Part shown: positions 6,553-14,635 of the stretch, one piece after another
How the letters are laid out: each line of letters starts with the position of its first letter
Position numbering within the stretch: the stretch's first letter is position 1
Origin: Ruminococcaceae bacterium UBA5413
GTDB lineage: Bacteria > Bacillota > Clostridia > Oscillospirales > Acutalibacteraceae
DNA: 30,167 bases
NCBI GenBank assembly: GCA_002409585.1
Contig: DHNP01000034.1
Location: 15,432-45,598, forward strand
Reading direction: 5' to 3'
Made by a program: the position numbers and the translations under genes
The notes under the pieces: generated by a model
Database searches by the model: none
What the model saw: only the letters and a program-made list of their open reading frames with translations
Told to the model about the DNA's origin: nothing

Positions 6553-8586
6553 ATGGCAAGCCTTTTTAACCTTGATATAAAATATTTAAAGGGCATAGGG
6601 GAAAAGCGCGCTGCGCTTTTCAGAAAAATCGGCGCGCCGACTGTCGGCGCGCTGCTTCGTTTTTATCCGAGGACATACTTGGACGTAAGCTGCCCTGCGG
6701 CCATTGGCGGCGCCCCTGAGGGCGCTGCCTGCGCCGTAAAGGCGGCGGTGGTGAAAAAGCCAGAGAGGGTGCCTGCGCGCGGCAAAACCGCCGTATACAG
6801 GGCCGAGGCTTCCGACGGTGAAAATACGCTCGAACTTACTTTTTTCAATAACCCGTATATAACAGGCCTTTTAAAAGAAGGGCAGGAGTATATCTTTTAC
6901 GGTAAAGTCAGCCGCATGTACGGCAAGCGCCGCATGGCCGCGCCAGACTTCATCCAGGCTGATATATGCCCGCCGGTAGTGCCGGTGTACAGGCAGACGC
7001 AAGGGCTTTCGAGCAGGGCTATAGCAAAGGCTGTACGGTCGGCAATGCGGATGCTGCCTGAGGTGATAAATGACCCCTTGCCACGCAGCGTGCGTATGGA
7101 GTACTCTGTCTGCCACCTGAGGTTTGCTGTGGAGAACATACATTTCCCGTCCGACATGGCGTCGCTTGCGTTAGCGCGCAGAAGGCTTGTTTTTGAAGAA
7201 CTCCTCGTACTGCAGCTCGGGCTTTTTGTCTTTAGGGGGCGCGTAAGGGGCAAAAGCGTATACAGGGCCGTAAGGGATTACTCCGGCGAATTTTTTTCCA
7301 TGCTGCCGTTTGAACCTACCGGGGCGCAGAAAAATGCCGTCAGGCAGGGCGTGTCTGACATGATGGGCGGTTACGTTATGAACCGTATAGTGCAGGGCGA
7401 CGTCGGCTCAGGCAAGACGGCGGTGGCGCAGGCTTTGTGCTACTGCGCCGTAAAAAACGGGATGCAGGCGGCGGTTATGGCGCCTACAGGGATACTCGCG
7501 CGCCAGCACTACGCTTCGTTTTGCGCATTGTTTTCTAAGTGCGGCATAAAGGTTGAACTCCTTACAGGCTCGACAGGCGCAAAAGACAGGCGCCGTGTTT
7601 TAGCTGGCGCCGAAAACGGCGGTACGGATATAGTCATAGGCACGCACGCCCTCCTTTCAGACGTCGTGCGTTTTAAAAGGCTCGGCCTCGTCGTTACTGA
7701 CGAGCAGCACCGTTTCGGTGTGTCGCAGCGCGCGGCGCTTGCCGCAAAGGGGAAGAACCCACACATGCTTGTTATGAGCGCCACGCCCATCCCGCGCACG
7801 CTTGCTCTTATGATTTACGGCGACCTTGACTTGTCTGTACTTGACGAAATGCCCCCGGGGCGTAAAAAAATTTCAACTTACGCAGTGCCGCCTTCAAAGC
7901 GGCAGGCTATGTTCGGCTTTGTTAATGAACAGATTGCGCAGGGCAGGCAGTGCTATATTATCTGCCCTATGATAGACGGCGATGCCGGCAGCGGCATGGA
8001 AAGCGTCGGAGCTTATGCCGTAAAGCTTAAGAAATGGCTTCCCGGATGCAGGGCTGGGACCCTGCACGGGCGTATGGGCGCAAAAGAAAAGTCCGAAGTG
8101 ATGGAATCCTTTGCCGAGGGGAAGCTTGACGCACTCGTTTCGACTACTGTCGTCGAGGTCGGCGTAGACGTGCCTAACGCAACTGTAATGGTAATAGAAA
8201 ACGCCGAGCGCTACGGCCTTTCACAGCTGCACCAGTTAAGGGGCAGGGTGGGGCGCGGCAGCTGCAAATCATACTGCATACTTGTTTCAGACTCTAAGGG
8301 CGGGGAAATACCGCCGCGCCTTAAGATTATGTGCGAAACAGGCGACGGCTTCAAAATTGCCGAGGAAGACCTCAAGCTGCGCGGGCCTGGCGACTTTTTC
8401 GGCCAAAGGCAGCACGGGCTGCCGGAACTTAAAATCGCGTGCCTTATGACGGACATGGATATTTTTAATGATGCGCGCGGGGCCGCGCAGGCAATAATTA
8501 AACGCAGCCCTTTGCTCTCCGGTGAGGAGTACAAAGGGCTGCGCGCCGAAACAAGGCTTTTGTTTTCACATATGGAAACGTCATAA
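6553..8586 (+). CDS. recG: ATP-dependent DNA helicase RecG
   Basis: RecG is a branch-migrating helicase that remodels stalled forks and Holliday junctions. The 677-residue protein is full length. It has an N-terminal wedge/OB region and then superfamily 2 helicase motifs: Walker A GDVGSGKT (282-289), DEQH box (383-386), SATPIPRT (from 409) and the motif VI type QLRGRVGRG. The C-terminal part has the family DLKLRGPGDFFG element. The ATG at 6553 has only a weak ribosome binding site (GGGTGTGG), which fits translation after fakA 36 bp upstream. It converges on a phosphoesterase gene 18 bp downstream. Confidence 0.98.
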   Translation: MASLFNLDIKYLKGIGEKRAALFRKIGAPTVGALLRFYPRTYLDVSCPAAIGGAPEGAACAVKAAVVKKPERVPARGKTAVYRAEASDGENTLELTFFNNPYITGLLKEGQEYIFYGKVSRMYGKRRMAAPDFIQADICPPVVPVYRQTQGLSSRAIAKAVRSAMRMLPEVINDPLPRSVRMEYSVCHLRFAVENIHFPSDMASLALARRRLVFEELLVLQLGLFVFRGRVRGKSVYRAVRDYSGEFFSMLPFEPTGAQKNAVRQGVSDMMGGYVMNRIVQGDVGSGKTAVAQALCYCAVKNGMQAAVMAPTGILARQHYASFCALFSKCGIKVELLTGSTGAKDRRRVLAGAENGGTDIVIGTHALLSDVVRFKRLGLVVTDEQHRFGVSQRAALAAKGKNPHMLVMSATPIPRTLALMIYGDLDLSVLDEMPPGRKKISTYAVPPSKRQAMFGFVNEQIAQGRQCYIICPMIDGDAGSGMESVGAYAVKLKKWLPGCRAGTLHGRMGAKEKSEVMESFAEGKLDALVSTTVVEVGVDVPNATVMVIENAERYGLSQLHQLRGRVGRGSCKSYCILVSDSKGGEIPPRLKIMCETGDGFKIAEEDLKLRGPGDFFGQRQHGLPELKIACLMTDMDIFNDARGAAQAIIKRSPLLSGEEYKGLRAETRLLFSHMETS

Positions 8587-8604
8587 AGCGGCAAGGGAAA
8601 ACGG

Positions 8605-9303
8605 TCAGCGCATATGCAAAAATTTTTTTGGCGCGTCATCCTCAATGGGAATGACGCCCTCAAAAACCGCGAACTGCTTATATGTTATTTTGCGGTCTTT
8701 ATGCAGCGAGCCGAAAAACCACTTTTTAAACCCGACGTGCTTTGCCACCTGCTCGAAGAAAGCTTCAAGCTGGTTCTTTGCGTGCGGTGCGCCGCCGGCG
8801 TCTACAGATGTAACGGACGGCGGGCTGTGCGTCACTATGCAGTCTACTTCCATATTTACGGCGCGCAGGTTTTTTATCCCTTCACGCATTTCGTCTTTCG
8901 ACGGCATTTCACACGGCCACCATTTGCCGGCCTCCATGCGCATCTGCTTCTCGGCGCTTTCACCGCCGCCGAAAGCGAAGATCCTCCGGCCCTCGACGGT
9001 GTAAACCTGCCCGCGCATTAGGTGGTACAGGTTACCGCTTATATGCTGCGCTTTTCCGCCGCTCCACTCGGTAACGGGGTACTTTGAAAGCAGGTCGAAG
9101 TTTTCATGCGTGCCGTCTAAAAAAAGCAGCGTGTATTTTTTTTGGCCAAGCTTTTTTAAAAGCTTCTCTTCTTTTTTACCGCCGTCCCATATGAACCCGA
9201 AATCGCCGCAAATTATGACGGTGTCGCCCTTTTTGACCTTGCGCATCTGCGGAGAGTCGAAACGGTATGTTTCGCCGTGCGTGTCTCCGGTTATGTAAAT
9301 CAA
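8605..9303 (-). CDS. Calcineurin-like metallophosphoesterase with altered metal motifs
   Basis: This 232-residue protein belongs to the calcineurin-like phosphoesterase fold. The first motifs are standard: GDTHG near the N-terminus and GDFG. The third reads GTHEN where GNHE is expected, and the last reads GSLH where GHxH is expected, so two usual metal ligands are changed. THSPP is retained. The start is a TTG at 9301-9303, chosen because AAAGGAG lies 8 bp upstream and the product begins MIYITGDTHGE; a longer frame to 9339 lacks a ribosome binding site. It is monocistronic and convergent with recG. The substrate is unknown. Confidence 0.85.
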   Translation of the reverse strand: MIYITGDTHGETYRFDSPQMRKVKKGDTVIICGDFGFIWDGGKKEEKLLKKLGQKKYTLLFLDGTHENFDLLSKYPVTEWSGGKAQHISGNLYHLMRGQVYTVEGRRIFAFGGGESAEKQMRMEAGKWWPCEMPSKDEMREGIKNLRAVNMEVDCIVTHSPPSVTSVDAGGAPHAKNQLEAFFEQVAKHVGFKKWFFGSLHKDRKITYKQFAVFEGVIPIEDDAPKKFLHMR

Positions 9304-9494
9304 TGTGATTTCTCCTTTGGAGCGTGGGTAAAACAGCAATTCACGGCTTTAGTTTAATGCCAATAATAATTGCATTTTTTCGGATACCCTTTAAAATTTA
9401 AAGCATTACTGCTATACTATTATTGTAATGTGAAAATAATACATATATGCATGAAAGCTCTTTTTTATAATATCACATCGGGGGCAAAAATACC

Positions 9495-10850
9495 ATGAAA
9501 AAAAGATTTTTATCGCTTCTTTTGCTTCTTACACTGTTCGCCGCTGTTTTTCCGGACGTCAATGCAGAAGCGGCAAGTTTTAATATAAATTTTACACCTA
9601 CATGTGAATCAATAGAACTTGTAAACCTCGATACCAATACGGTGGTATACTCTAAAAATCCTACGGAGAAACGCGAGCCAGCCTCTATAACAAAAATAAT
9701 GACTTTTATAATAGCAAGCGAGCATATCGACAACCTTAAGGGAACCAATATAACGGTGTCTAAAAAGGTAATAAATGAGCTGCTCGGCACAGGCAGCTCG
9801 CTGTCAAACATAAAGGCCGGCGACGTGCTTTCGGCGTACCAGCTTTTAAACTGCATGATGGTTCCCTCGGGCAACGATGCCGCGCTTGTCATCGCGGACT
9901 ACGTCGGCGGCGGCGATGTCGCTAAATTCGTCGATATGATGAACGCAAAGGCCAAGGCGCTCGGCTGTACGGGGACGCATTTTGCCAACCCGCACGGGCT
10001 GCATGACGCAAACCACTACACAACGGCGGCTGACCTTGTTAAGATAACGGAGTACGCAATGTCGCTGCCTTACTTTATGCAGATAACTTCGCAGACGAGG
10101 TATTCGTACTCGCCTGCAGGAGGTTCGGATGCAGGCAAGAACCGCCTGCTTGTAACGACGAATTATATGATAGACAAGACGCTTGCCGGCGGTAAGTATT
10201 ACTATAAATATGCAAAGGGCATAAAGACCGGCCATACCGACGAGTCGGGTTACTGCCTTATATCCTCCGGCTCAGCCGACGGTTACAGCTACCTGTGCGT
10301 CGCCCTTGGGGCGCCGTCCGTTGATGCCAAAGGAAAAAAAGTAAGCACGCGCGGCGAAATGATTGACAGCGCCGCTTTGTACAGATGGGCGCTTACTTCG
10401 TTAAGCATGAAAAAAGTGGTGTCCGCCGGTGAAAACGTCGGCGAAGTACAGCTTAAGTATGCATGGAACAAAGACAGCCTGCTTCTGACTGCGCAGAAGG
10501 ACTGCGAGGCCGTTTTGCCTAAAGACGTTTCGGTAAGCAGCATTATTGTTAAGAAAGATATACCTAAGTACGTGAAGGCGCCTGTCAAAAAGGGCGATGT
10601 CGTCGGTACGGCAACTTACAGTTACGCGGACCAGAAGCTCGCGACCATAAACCTTGTGGCATCCGAATCCGTAGGCAGGAGTGAACTGCTGCACACTACG
10701 GACGTCATAAAATCAATTTTCACTTCAGTTTGGTTTATCGTTTTTTTCTTAATAATAGTTTTGCTCATAGCTGTGTATATAGTGCTTGCTGTTATCTACA
10801 ACAGAAAAAAGAAGAAACTCCGCAAAGTTAAAAAATACAGAAAAATGTAA
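9495..10850 (+). CDS. dacF: D-alanyl-D-alanine carboxypeptidase (DacF type, PBP5 family)
   Basis: Enzymes of this class trim the terminal D-alanine from peptidoglycan stem peptides outside the membrane and limit cross-linking, in vegetative wall or spore cortex. The 451-residue protein has a signal peptide (residues 1-26, MKKRF then a leucine-rich core). The three penicillin-binding motifs are S64-x-x-K67 (SITK), S125-G-N127 and K244-T-G246. A C-terminal transmembrane segment (about 405-432) is followed by a very lysine-rich tail, which differs from the amphipathic anchor of classical PBP5. GGGGGC precedes the ATG. It appears to be a single gene, and its exact paralogue identity among DacA/DacF is uncertain. 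Confidence 0.92.
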   Translation: MKKRFLSLLLLLTLFAAVFPDVNAEAASFNINFTPTCESIELVNLDTNTVVYSKNPTEKREPASITKIMTFIIASEHIDNLKGTNITVSKKVINELLGTGSSLSNIKAGDVLSAYQLLNCMMVPSGNDAALVIADYVGGGDVAKFVDMMNAKAKALGCTGTHFANPHGLHDANHYTTAADLVKITEYAMSLPYFMQITSQTRYSYSPAGGSDAGKNRLLVTTNYMIDKTLAGGKYYYKYAKGIKTGHTDESGYCLISSGSADGYSYLCVALGAPSVDAKGKKVSTRGEMIDSAALYRWALTSLSMKKVVSAGENVGEVQLKYAWNKDSLLLTAQKDCEAVLPKDVSVSSIIVKKDIPKYVKAPVKKGDVVGTATYSYADQKLATINLVASESVGRSELLHTTDVIKSIFTSVWFIVFFLIIVLLIAVYIVLAVIYNRKKKKLRKVKKYRKM

Positions 10851-11056
10851 TAAGCATTTTTGAAAGATAGAGTATGCGTACCGTTCTGCGGTTATTTGTC
10901 CCTTTAGCCCTTTGCAGCACGGCGTTAAATGTCCATATCATGCCTGTTAACCGTGATTTTTAGATTAAGGCCTAAATTTTTTAAATAAAGTGACGATAAT
11001 TAATAATAAAAAACAAAATTATAAGTTAAAAAATGTATGAAGGGATTTTTTCATTA

Positions 11057-11860
11057 ATGGACATTTCAACTATAATAGGAATTGTTGTTGCATTCGGATC
11101 ACTTATAGTGGGCTACCTGATTGAAGGCGGCACCATGTCGTCGCTGTTTCTCTTAAGTCCTTTTATTATTGTTTTCGGAGGTACGGTCGGCGCCGTTGTT
11201 ATATCTTACGGACTGGGAAATGTCAAAGAAGCCATGTCTGCCCTTTTCAAGAGTTTTTCCCAAAAAAGCAGCCCCGACCCGGAAGCCTTGATTAAAAAAA
11301 TATGCGATATGGCTGATGTATGCAGGAAAGAGGGCCTGCTTAAGCTTGAAAAGATGGTCTCAGATTCTGACTTGCAGGACGACAAATATCTAATGCTAAA
11401 GGAAGGCATGCTTTTAGCGACTGACTCAAAAAACGCGAACCGTATTCAGGAAACGCTCGAAGCGGACGTCGAGTCATACGCGGTAAAAGCCCAAATGCAG
11501 ATAGACGTCTTTGAAGGCGCCGGCGGCTTTTCACCGACACTTGGCATTATCGGTACGATTATGGGACTTGTACGCGTACTTGCCAATATGAGCGATGCGG
11601 CGAGCCTTACGAAGTCAATCAGCGTTGCGTTTATTGCTACGCTGTACGGTGTTGTTATTGCAAATATCCTTTACATACCCGCAGCAAACCATTTGAAGAT
11701 ATGCCTGAAGAGGCAGCAGGTCTTCCAGCAAATGACTATAGACGGCATAGACCTCCTCGCGCGGAGTGAGTCTTCGAGGAATATAGCAAATAAACTTTCG
11801 CTTTACTACCATGCGTTTCCGGGCGGAGAGAAGAAATATAAAGCCGGAATTGAAAATTAA
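11057..11860 (+). CDS. motA: Flagellar motor stator protein MotA
   Basis: MotA forms, with MotB, the proton-driven stator ring that turns the flagellar motor. The 267-residue protein has four predicted membrane helices: two near the N-terminus (from MDISTIIGIVV and at SLFLLSPFIIVFGG) and two after a charged cytoplasmic loop. The conserved GFSPTLGIIGTIMGL segment holds the stator proline, and VAFIATLYGVVIANI follows. The ATG at 11057 is preferred because it gives the family-typical MDISTIIG and has GAAGGGA about 11 bp upstream; an in-frame ATG at 11033 would add eight residues. motB follows after 24 bp. No other flagellar gene is in the window. Confidence 0.9.
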   Translation: MDISTIIGIVVAFGSLIVGYLIEGGTMSSLFLLSPFIIVFGGTVGAVVISYGLGNVKEAMSALFKSFSQKSSPDPEALIKKICDMADVCRKEGLLKLEKMVSDSDLQDDKYLMLKEGMLLATDSKNANRIQETLEADVESYAVKAQMQIDVFEGAGGFSPTLGIIGTIMGLVRVLANMSDAASLTKSISVAFIATLYGVVIANILYIPAANHLKICLKRQQVFQQMTIDGIDLLARSESSRNIANKLSLYYHAFPGGEKKYKAGIEN

Positions 11861-11884
11861 GCGGGGCGTGAAAGAGTACATATT

Positions 11885-12636
11885 ATGAAAAAATCAAAAA
11901 AAGTTTTTTCAAATAACGGTCAGCACTCCGGAGGCGAGGGAAGGTGGCTGCTGACTTACGTAGATATGATTACACTTTTGTTTGCCTTGTTTGCGGTACT
12001 TTATTCCATGAGTACCGTAAGTGCGAAAAAAGTAACGCATGTGGCAAACGATTTCCATGCGGCTCTTAACAACTCGCCGAAAACTTCGCAGTCTGCCAGC
12101 GGCACGGGCACAGGAACGGGTACCGGCACAGGCACAGGCACAGGAGTGCAGACGGATGCGCTTGACGAGATTTACAATGACCTTAAAAGTTATATCGATA
12201 CAAACGGAATGCAGGATCAGATTGAACTTAACGATACCGATTCATACCTGCGCAGATTCACCTGCGGGATGTAATCGTATTCCAGCCTAACAGCGCGGAG
12301 ATGCTTCCTACGAGTAAGCCTATGCTGCAGGAGGTTGAAAAAGCAATAGCGAAAGTATACGACAAGGTAGACCATATAACCATAAGCGGCCATACGGCTG
12401 ACGTTGTCGTACACTCGACCAAGAGCGACCAGATTTCATGGAAGCTCTCGACTGACCGCGCAGTTACCGTCCTTAACTGCCTTATAGGCTACGGGCTGCA
12501 GGAAGATAAGCTCTCTGTGCAGGGATACGCCCACTTTGACCCAATAGCTTCTGACGAGACAGAGGAAGGCAGAAGTAAAAACAGGCGCGTTGAAATCACC
12601 GTTTATAAATACCCTTCAAAAGATGATACGGGCTGA
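11885..12636 (+). pseudogene. motB: Flagellar motor stator protein MotB, frameshifted
   Basis: The 5' frame (11885-12274) encodes the single membrane helix of MotB with the essential proton-binding aspartate D27 in LTYVDMITLLFALF, then a Gly-Thr repeat linker. It stops at 12272-12274. The -1 frame continues, without a stop to 12636, as the OmpA-like peptidoglycan-binding domain (RDVIVFQPNSAEM, ITISGHTADVV, NRRVEITVYK). The shift must fall between about 12232 and 12274, near CTGCGCAGATTCACC. There is no homopolymer or classical slippery heptamer there. The gene is either inactivated, an assembly or read error, or split. Joined, the product would be about 250 residues, a normal MotB length. Confidence 0.85.
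12101..12148 (+). repeat. Short tandem GGCACA-type hexamer repeat in motB
   Basis: About seven imperfect copies of a six-base unit (GGCACA/GGCACG/GGAACG) encode an alternating Gly-Thr linker between the MotB membrane helix and its peptidoglycan-binding domain. Copy-number changes would keep the reading frame. Confidence 0.8.
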
Positions 12637-12671
12637 CAGGCCGTTTTAAACCTTTATATTTATTGCATAAA

Positions 12672-12700
12672 AAAGCCCCCGGCTTTTACGGCCGGGGGCA
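12672..12700 (-). terminator. Rho-independent terminator after rplL
   Basis: A 9-bp perfect GC stem (12675-12683 with 12691-12699) and 7-nt loop is followed on the minus strand by TTTTTT. It ends the rpmG-to-rplL cluster and may also stop motB transcription from the other side. Confidence 0.92.
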
Positions 12701-12722
12701 AATTATACGGTTTGTACGGAAA

Positions 12723-13103
12723 TTACTTAAGTTCTACTTCTGCACCGGCTGCAACGAGCTTTTCCTTCATGGAGTCGGCATCTTCCTTGGAAACGCCTTC
12801 CTTGATAGATTTAGGCGCCGCGTCGACAATAGCCTTTGCATCTTTAAGGCCGAGGCCGGTTATTTCACGGACAACCTTGATAACCTGGATCTTCTGCTGG
12901 CCTACTGACTTAAGGACAACGTCAAACTCGGTTTTTTCTTCAGCTGCCGGAGCCGCCGCGCCTGCTGCCGGGGCTGCAGCAACTGCTACAGGAGCTGCTG
13001 CTGATACGCCGAATTCATCTTCGAGTGCTTTTACAAGTTCGGAAAGCTCTAAAACTGTAAGAGCCTTTACGTCTTCAACCAACTTTTCTACTTTTTCAGA
13101 CAT
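12723..13103 (-). CDS. rplL: Ribosomal protein L7/L12
   Basis: L7/L12 forms the mobile stalk of the 50S subunit that recruits translation GTPases. The 126-residue protein has the N-terminal dimerisation helices (MSEKVEKLVEDVKAL and on), an alanine/proline-rich hinge at about 35-57, and the C-terminal factor-binding domain beginning EKTEFDVVL with GLGLKDAKAIVDAAPK. It lies 47 bp after rplJ under the same L10-leader control. A GGAGGATCATT ribosome binding site precedes the ATG. A terminator follows instead of rpoB. Confidence 0.98.
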   Translation of the reverse strand: MSEKVEKLVEDVKALTVLELSELVKALEDEFGVSAAAPVAVAAAPAAGAAAPAAEEKTEFDVVLKSVGQQKIQVIKVVREITGLGLKDAKAIVDAAPKSIKEGVSKEDADSMKEKLVAAGAEVELK

Positions 13104-13150
13104 AATAATGATCCTCCAAATTAATATAAATTTTTAATTTAAATAATAAA

Positions 13151-13687
13151 TCAAGCGGATTCTTTCTCTTTTTCCGCTATTGCGTTCAGCGCTACGACAA
13201 GGCCTTTCATAGTACCGTTGAGTACTGTTACAAGGCCGGAGATAGGTCCGTTCAAGCCGCGCAGCACCTGGCCGATAAGGACTTCTTTCGAAGGAAGGGA
13301 CGCAAGCGTTTTGATTTCGTCAATGCTGACGGCTTTACCGTCTACAAAGCCCGACTTAACCTCAAACGTTTTGCTGTCTTCGGCGTATTTTGATAAAACT
13401 TTCGCCGGCGCGACATAGTCGTCTTTGTTGGTGGCTATGGCCGTTGAGCCTTTGAGTGAACCGTCGAGGCCGTCTATGCCGGCTTCTTTGAAAGCAAGGC
13501 GCAGCATGGTGTTCTTTATCACCTTATAAGTGCAGCCGGTCTCACGCAGCTCTTTGCGGAGCTTAGTGTCGTCTTCGACCGTTATACCGCTGTAGTTGAC
13601 TATAACGCCGGTGCAGGATGACTTTAAGGTTTCGGCAATTTCAGAAACAGCCTTTTTCTTTTCGTCTAAAATTTTTTGGCTTGGCAA
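13151..13687 (-). CDS. rplJ: Ribosomal protein L10
   Basis: L10 anchors L7/L12 dimers to the 23S rRNA GTPase centre and, in complex with L12, represses its own operon through the leader. The 178-residue protein has the typical N-terminal globular domain (KTLK-type SSCTGVIVNYSGITVEDDTKLR, then YKVIKNTMLRLA) and the C-terminal helix that binds L12. The start is a TTG at 13685-13687, fixed by a perfect AGGAGGTG 6 bp upstream and the product MPSQKILDEKKK. A 198-bp leader with its own promoter separates it from rplA. Confidence 0.97.
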   Translation of the reverse strand: MPSQKILDEKKKAVSEIAETLKSSCTGVIVNYSGITVEDDTKLRKELRETGCTYKVIKNTMLRLAFKEAGIDGLDGSLKGSTAIATNKDDYVAPAKVLSKYAEDSKTFEVKSGFVDGKAVSIDEIKTLASLPSKEVLIGQVLRGLNGPISGLVTVLNGTMKGLVVALNAIAEKEKESA

Positions 13688-13719
13688 ATATATTCACCTC
13701 CTGTTTGTGCAAGGCACAA

Positions 13720-13845
13720 TGCAAAAAGCCTTTTCCGCGTACCGCGAAAAAGGCTTATACTTTACATATAAAACCTTATTCTCGGCAGGCCGGAAAACCG
13801 TTACGCAAATGCACCTACTGTCTTAGAATAAGAAATATTCATTTA
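13720..13845 (-). ncRNA. Ribosomal protein L10 leader with attenuator
   Basis: The minus-strand leader carries the conserved L10-leader words AGACAGTAGGTGC (complement of 13811-13823) and CCTGCCGAG (complement of 13781-13789), which form the L10-(L12)4 binding kink-turn in Firmicutes. It is followed by a 14-bp hairpin (13726-13739 with 13743-13756, one mismatch) and a T-run, an intrinsic attenuator. The layout matches the known RF00557 family. Confidence 0.87.
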
Positions 13846-13853
13846 ACTTAACC

Positions 13854-13882
13854 ATGATAACATAACGGAAAGCCGTTGTCAA
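13854..13882 (-). promoter_or_regulatory. Internal promoter for rplJL
   Basis: On the minus strand, a consensus TTGACA (13877-13882), a 17-bp spacer and TATCAT (13854-13859) begin 3 bases after the rplA stop codon. It allows rplJ-rplL transcription separate from rplKA. Confidence 0.8.
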
Positions 13883-13885
13883 CAA

Positions 13886-14578
13886 TTACGCGACTTTGTT
13901 CGGGTTAATCTTGACGCCGGGTCCCATTGTGGAAGCTACCACGCACGACTTTATATACTGGCCCTTTGCTGCAGCAGGCTTGGCTTTTACTATGGCGCCC
14001 AAAAGCGCGTTGAAGTTTTCAGTAAGCTTTTCCTTACCGAAAGACACTTTGCCTATCACGCAGTGTATGATGTTTGACTTGTCGAGGCGGTATTCTATCT
14101 TACCGGCTTTTGCTTCTTTAATAGCCTTGCCGATGTCACGTGTTACGGTACCGGCCTTGGGGTTAGGCATTAAGCCGCGCGGGCCTAAAATCTTACCTAA
14201 ACGGCCGACGAAACCCATCATGTCGGGAGTTGTAACGAGTACGTCGAAGTCAAGCCAGTTTTCAGTCTGTATTTTCTTCACCATATCTTCGGCGCCTACG
14301 TAGTCAGCTCCGGCTGCTTCCGCATCCTTTGCCGCTTCGCCCTTGCATATGGCGAGAACCCTCAGTTTTTTGCCTGTGCCGTTCGGCAGTACTATGGCGC
14401 CGCGGACCTGCTGGTCTGCGTGGCGGCTGTCGACGCCGAGCTTTACGTGTACTTCGACGCTCTCGTCGAATTTGGCGGTGCCGGTCTTTACGCACAAATC
14501 GAGCGCTTCGTCGGCATCATATAACTTTGATCTGTCGACAAGCTTTGCGCCGTCAACATATTTTTTACCGTGTTTCAT
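13886..14578 (-). CDS. rplA: Ribosomal protein L1
   Basis: L1 forms the mobile stalk at the E site of the large subunit and is a translational repressor of its own operon. The 230-residue protein has normal length and hallmark sequence MKHGKKYVDGAKL, LPNGTGKKLRVLAIC, a central DMMGFVGRLGKILGPRGLMPNP (family signature region) and KINPNKVA at the end. Its ribosome binding site AGGAGG precedes the ATG. An L1-binding-type hairpin lies between it and rplK, only 57 bp upstream. Confidence 0.98.
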   Translation of the reverse strand: MKHGKKYVDGAKLVDRSKLYDADEALDLCVKTGTAKFDESVEVHVKLGVDSRHADQQVRGAIVLPNGTGKKLRVLAICKGEAAKDAEAAGADYVGAEDMVKKIQTENWLDFDVLVTTPDMMGFVGRLGKILGPRGLMPNPKAGTVTRDIGKAIKEAKAGKIEYRLDKSNIIHCVIGKVSFGKEKLTENFNALLGAIVKAKPAAAKGQYIKSCVVASTMGPGVKINPNKVA

Positions 14579-14596
14579 TGTTTACCTCCTGATTAA

Positions 14597-14625
14597 GTGG
14601 TAAAATCGGATTAAATTCCTCCCAC
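14597..14625 (-). promoter_or_regulatory. Putative L1-binding leader before rplA
   Basis: On the minus strand GTGGGAGG is followed by a short stem loop and a closing CCAC, ending just before the rplA ribosome binding site. GTGGGAGG resembles the L1 site of 23S rRNA. The same element precedes rplK. The regulatory role is inferred from the known autogenous control by L1. Confidence 0.6.
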
Positions 14626-14635
14626 CCGGGTAAAG

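Noticed and set aside
12101..12148. Phase-variable repeat causing the motB frameshift
   Set aside because: The unit is six bases, so copy-number change cannot shift the frame, and the shift lies about 100 bp further on.
11057..12636. Zorya-like anti-phage system (ZorA/ZorB resemble MotA/MotB)
   Set aside because: No ZorC, ZorD or ZorE gene is adjacent, MotA has the normal flagellar length and lacks the long ZorA tail, and neighbours are housekeeping genes.
13596..13826. Plus-strand ORFs over the L10 leader
   Set aside because: They run antisense across the conserved leader motifs and attenuator and have no ribosome binding site.
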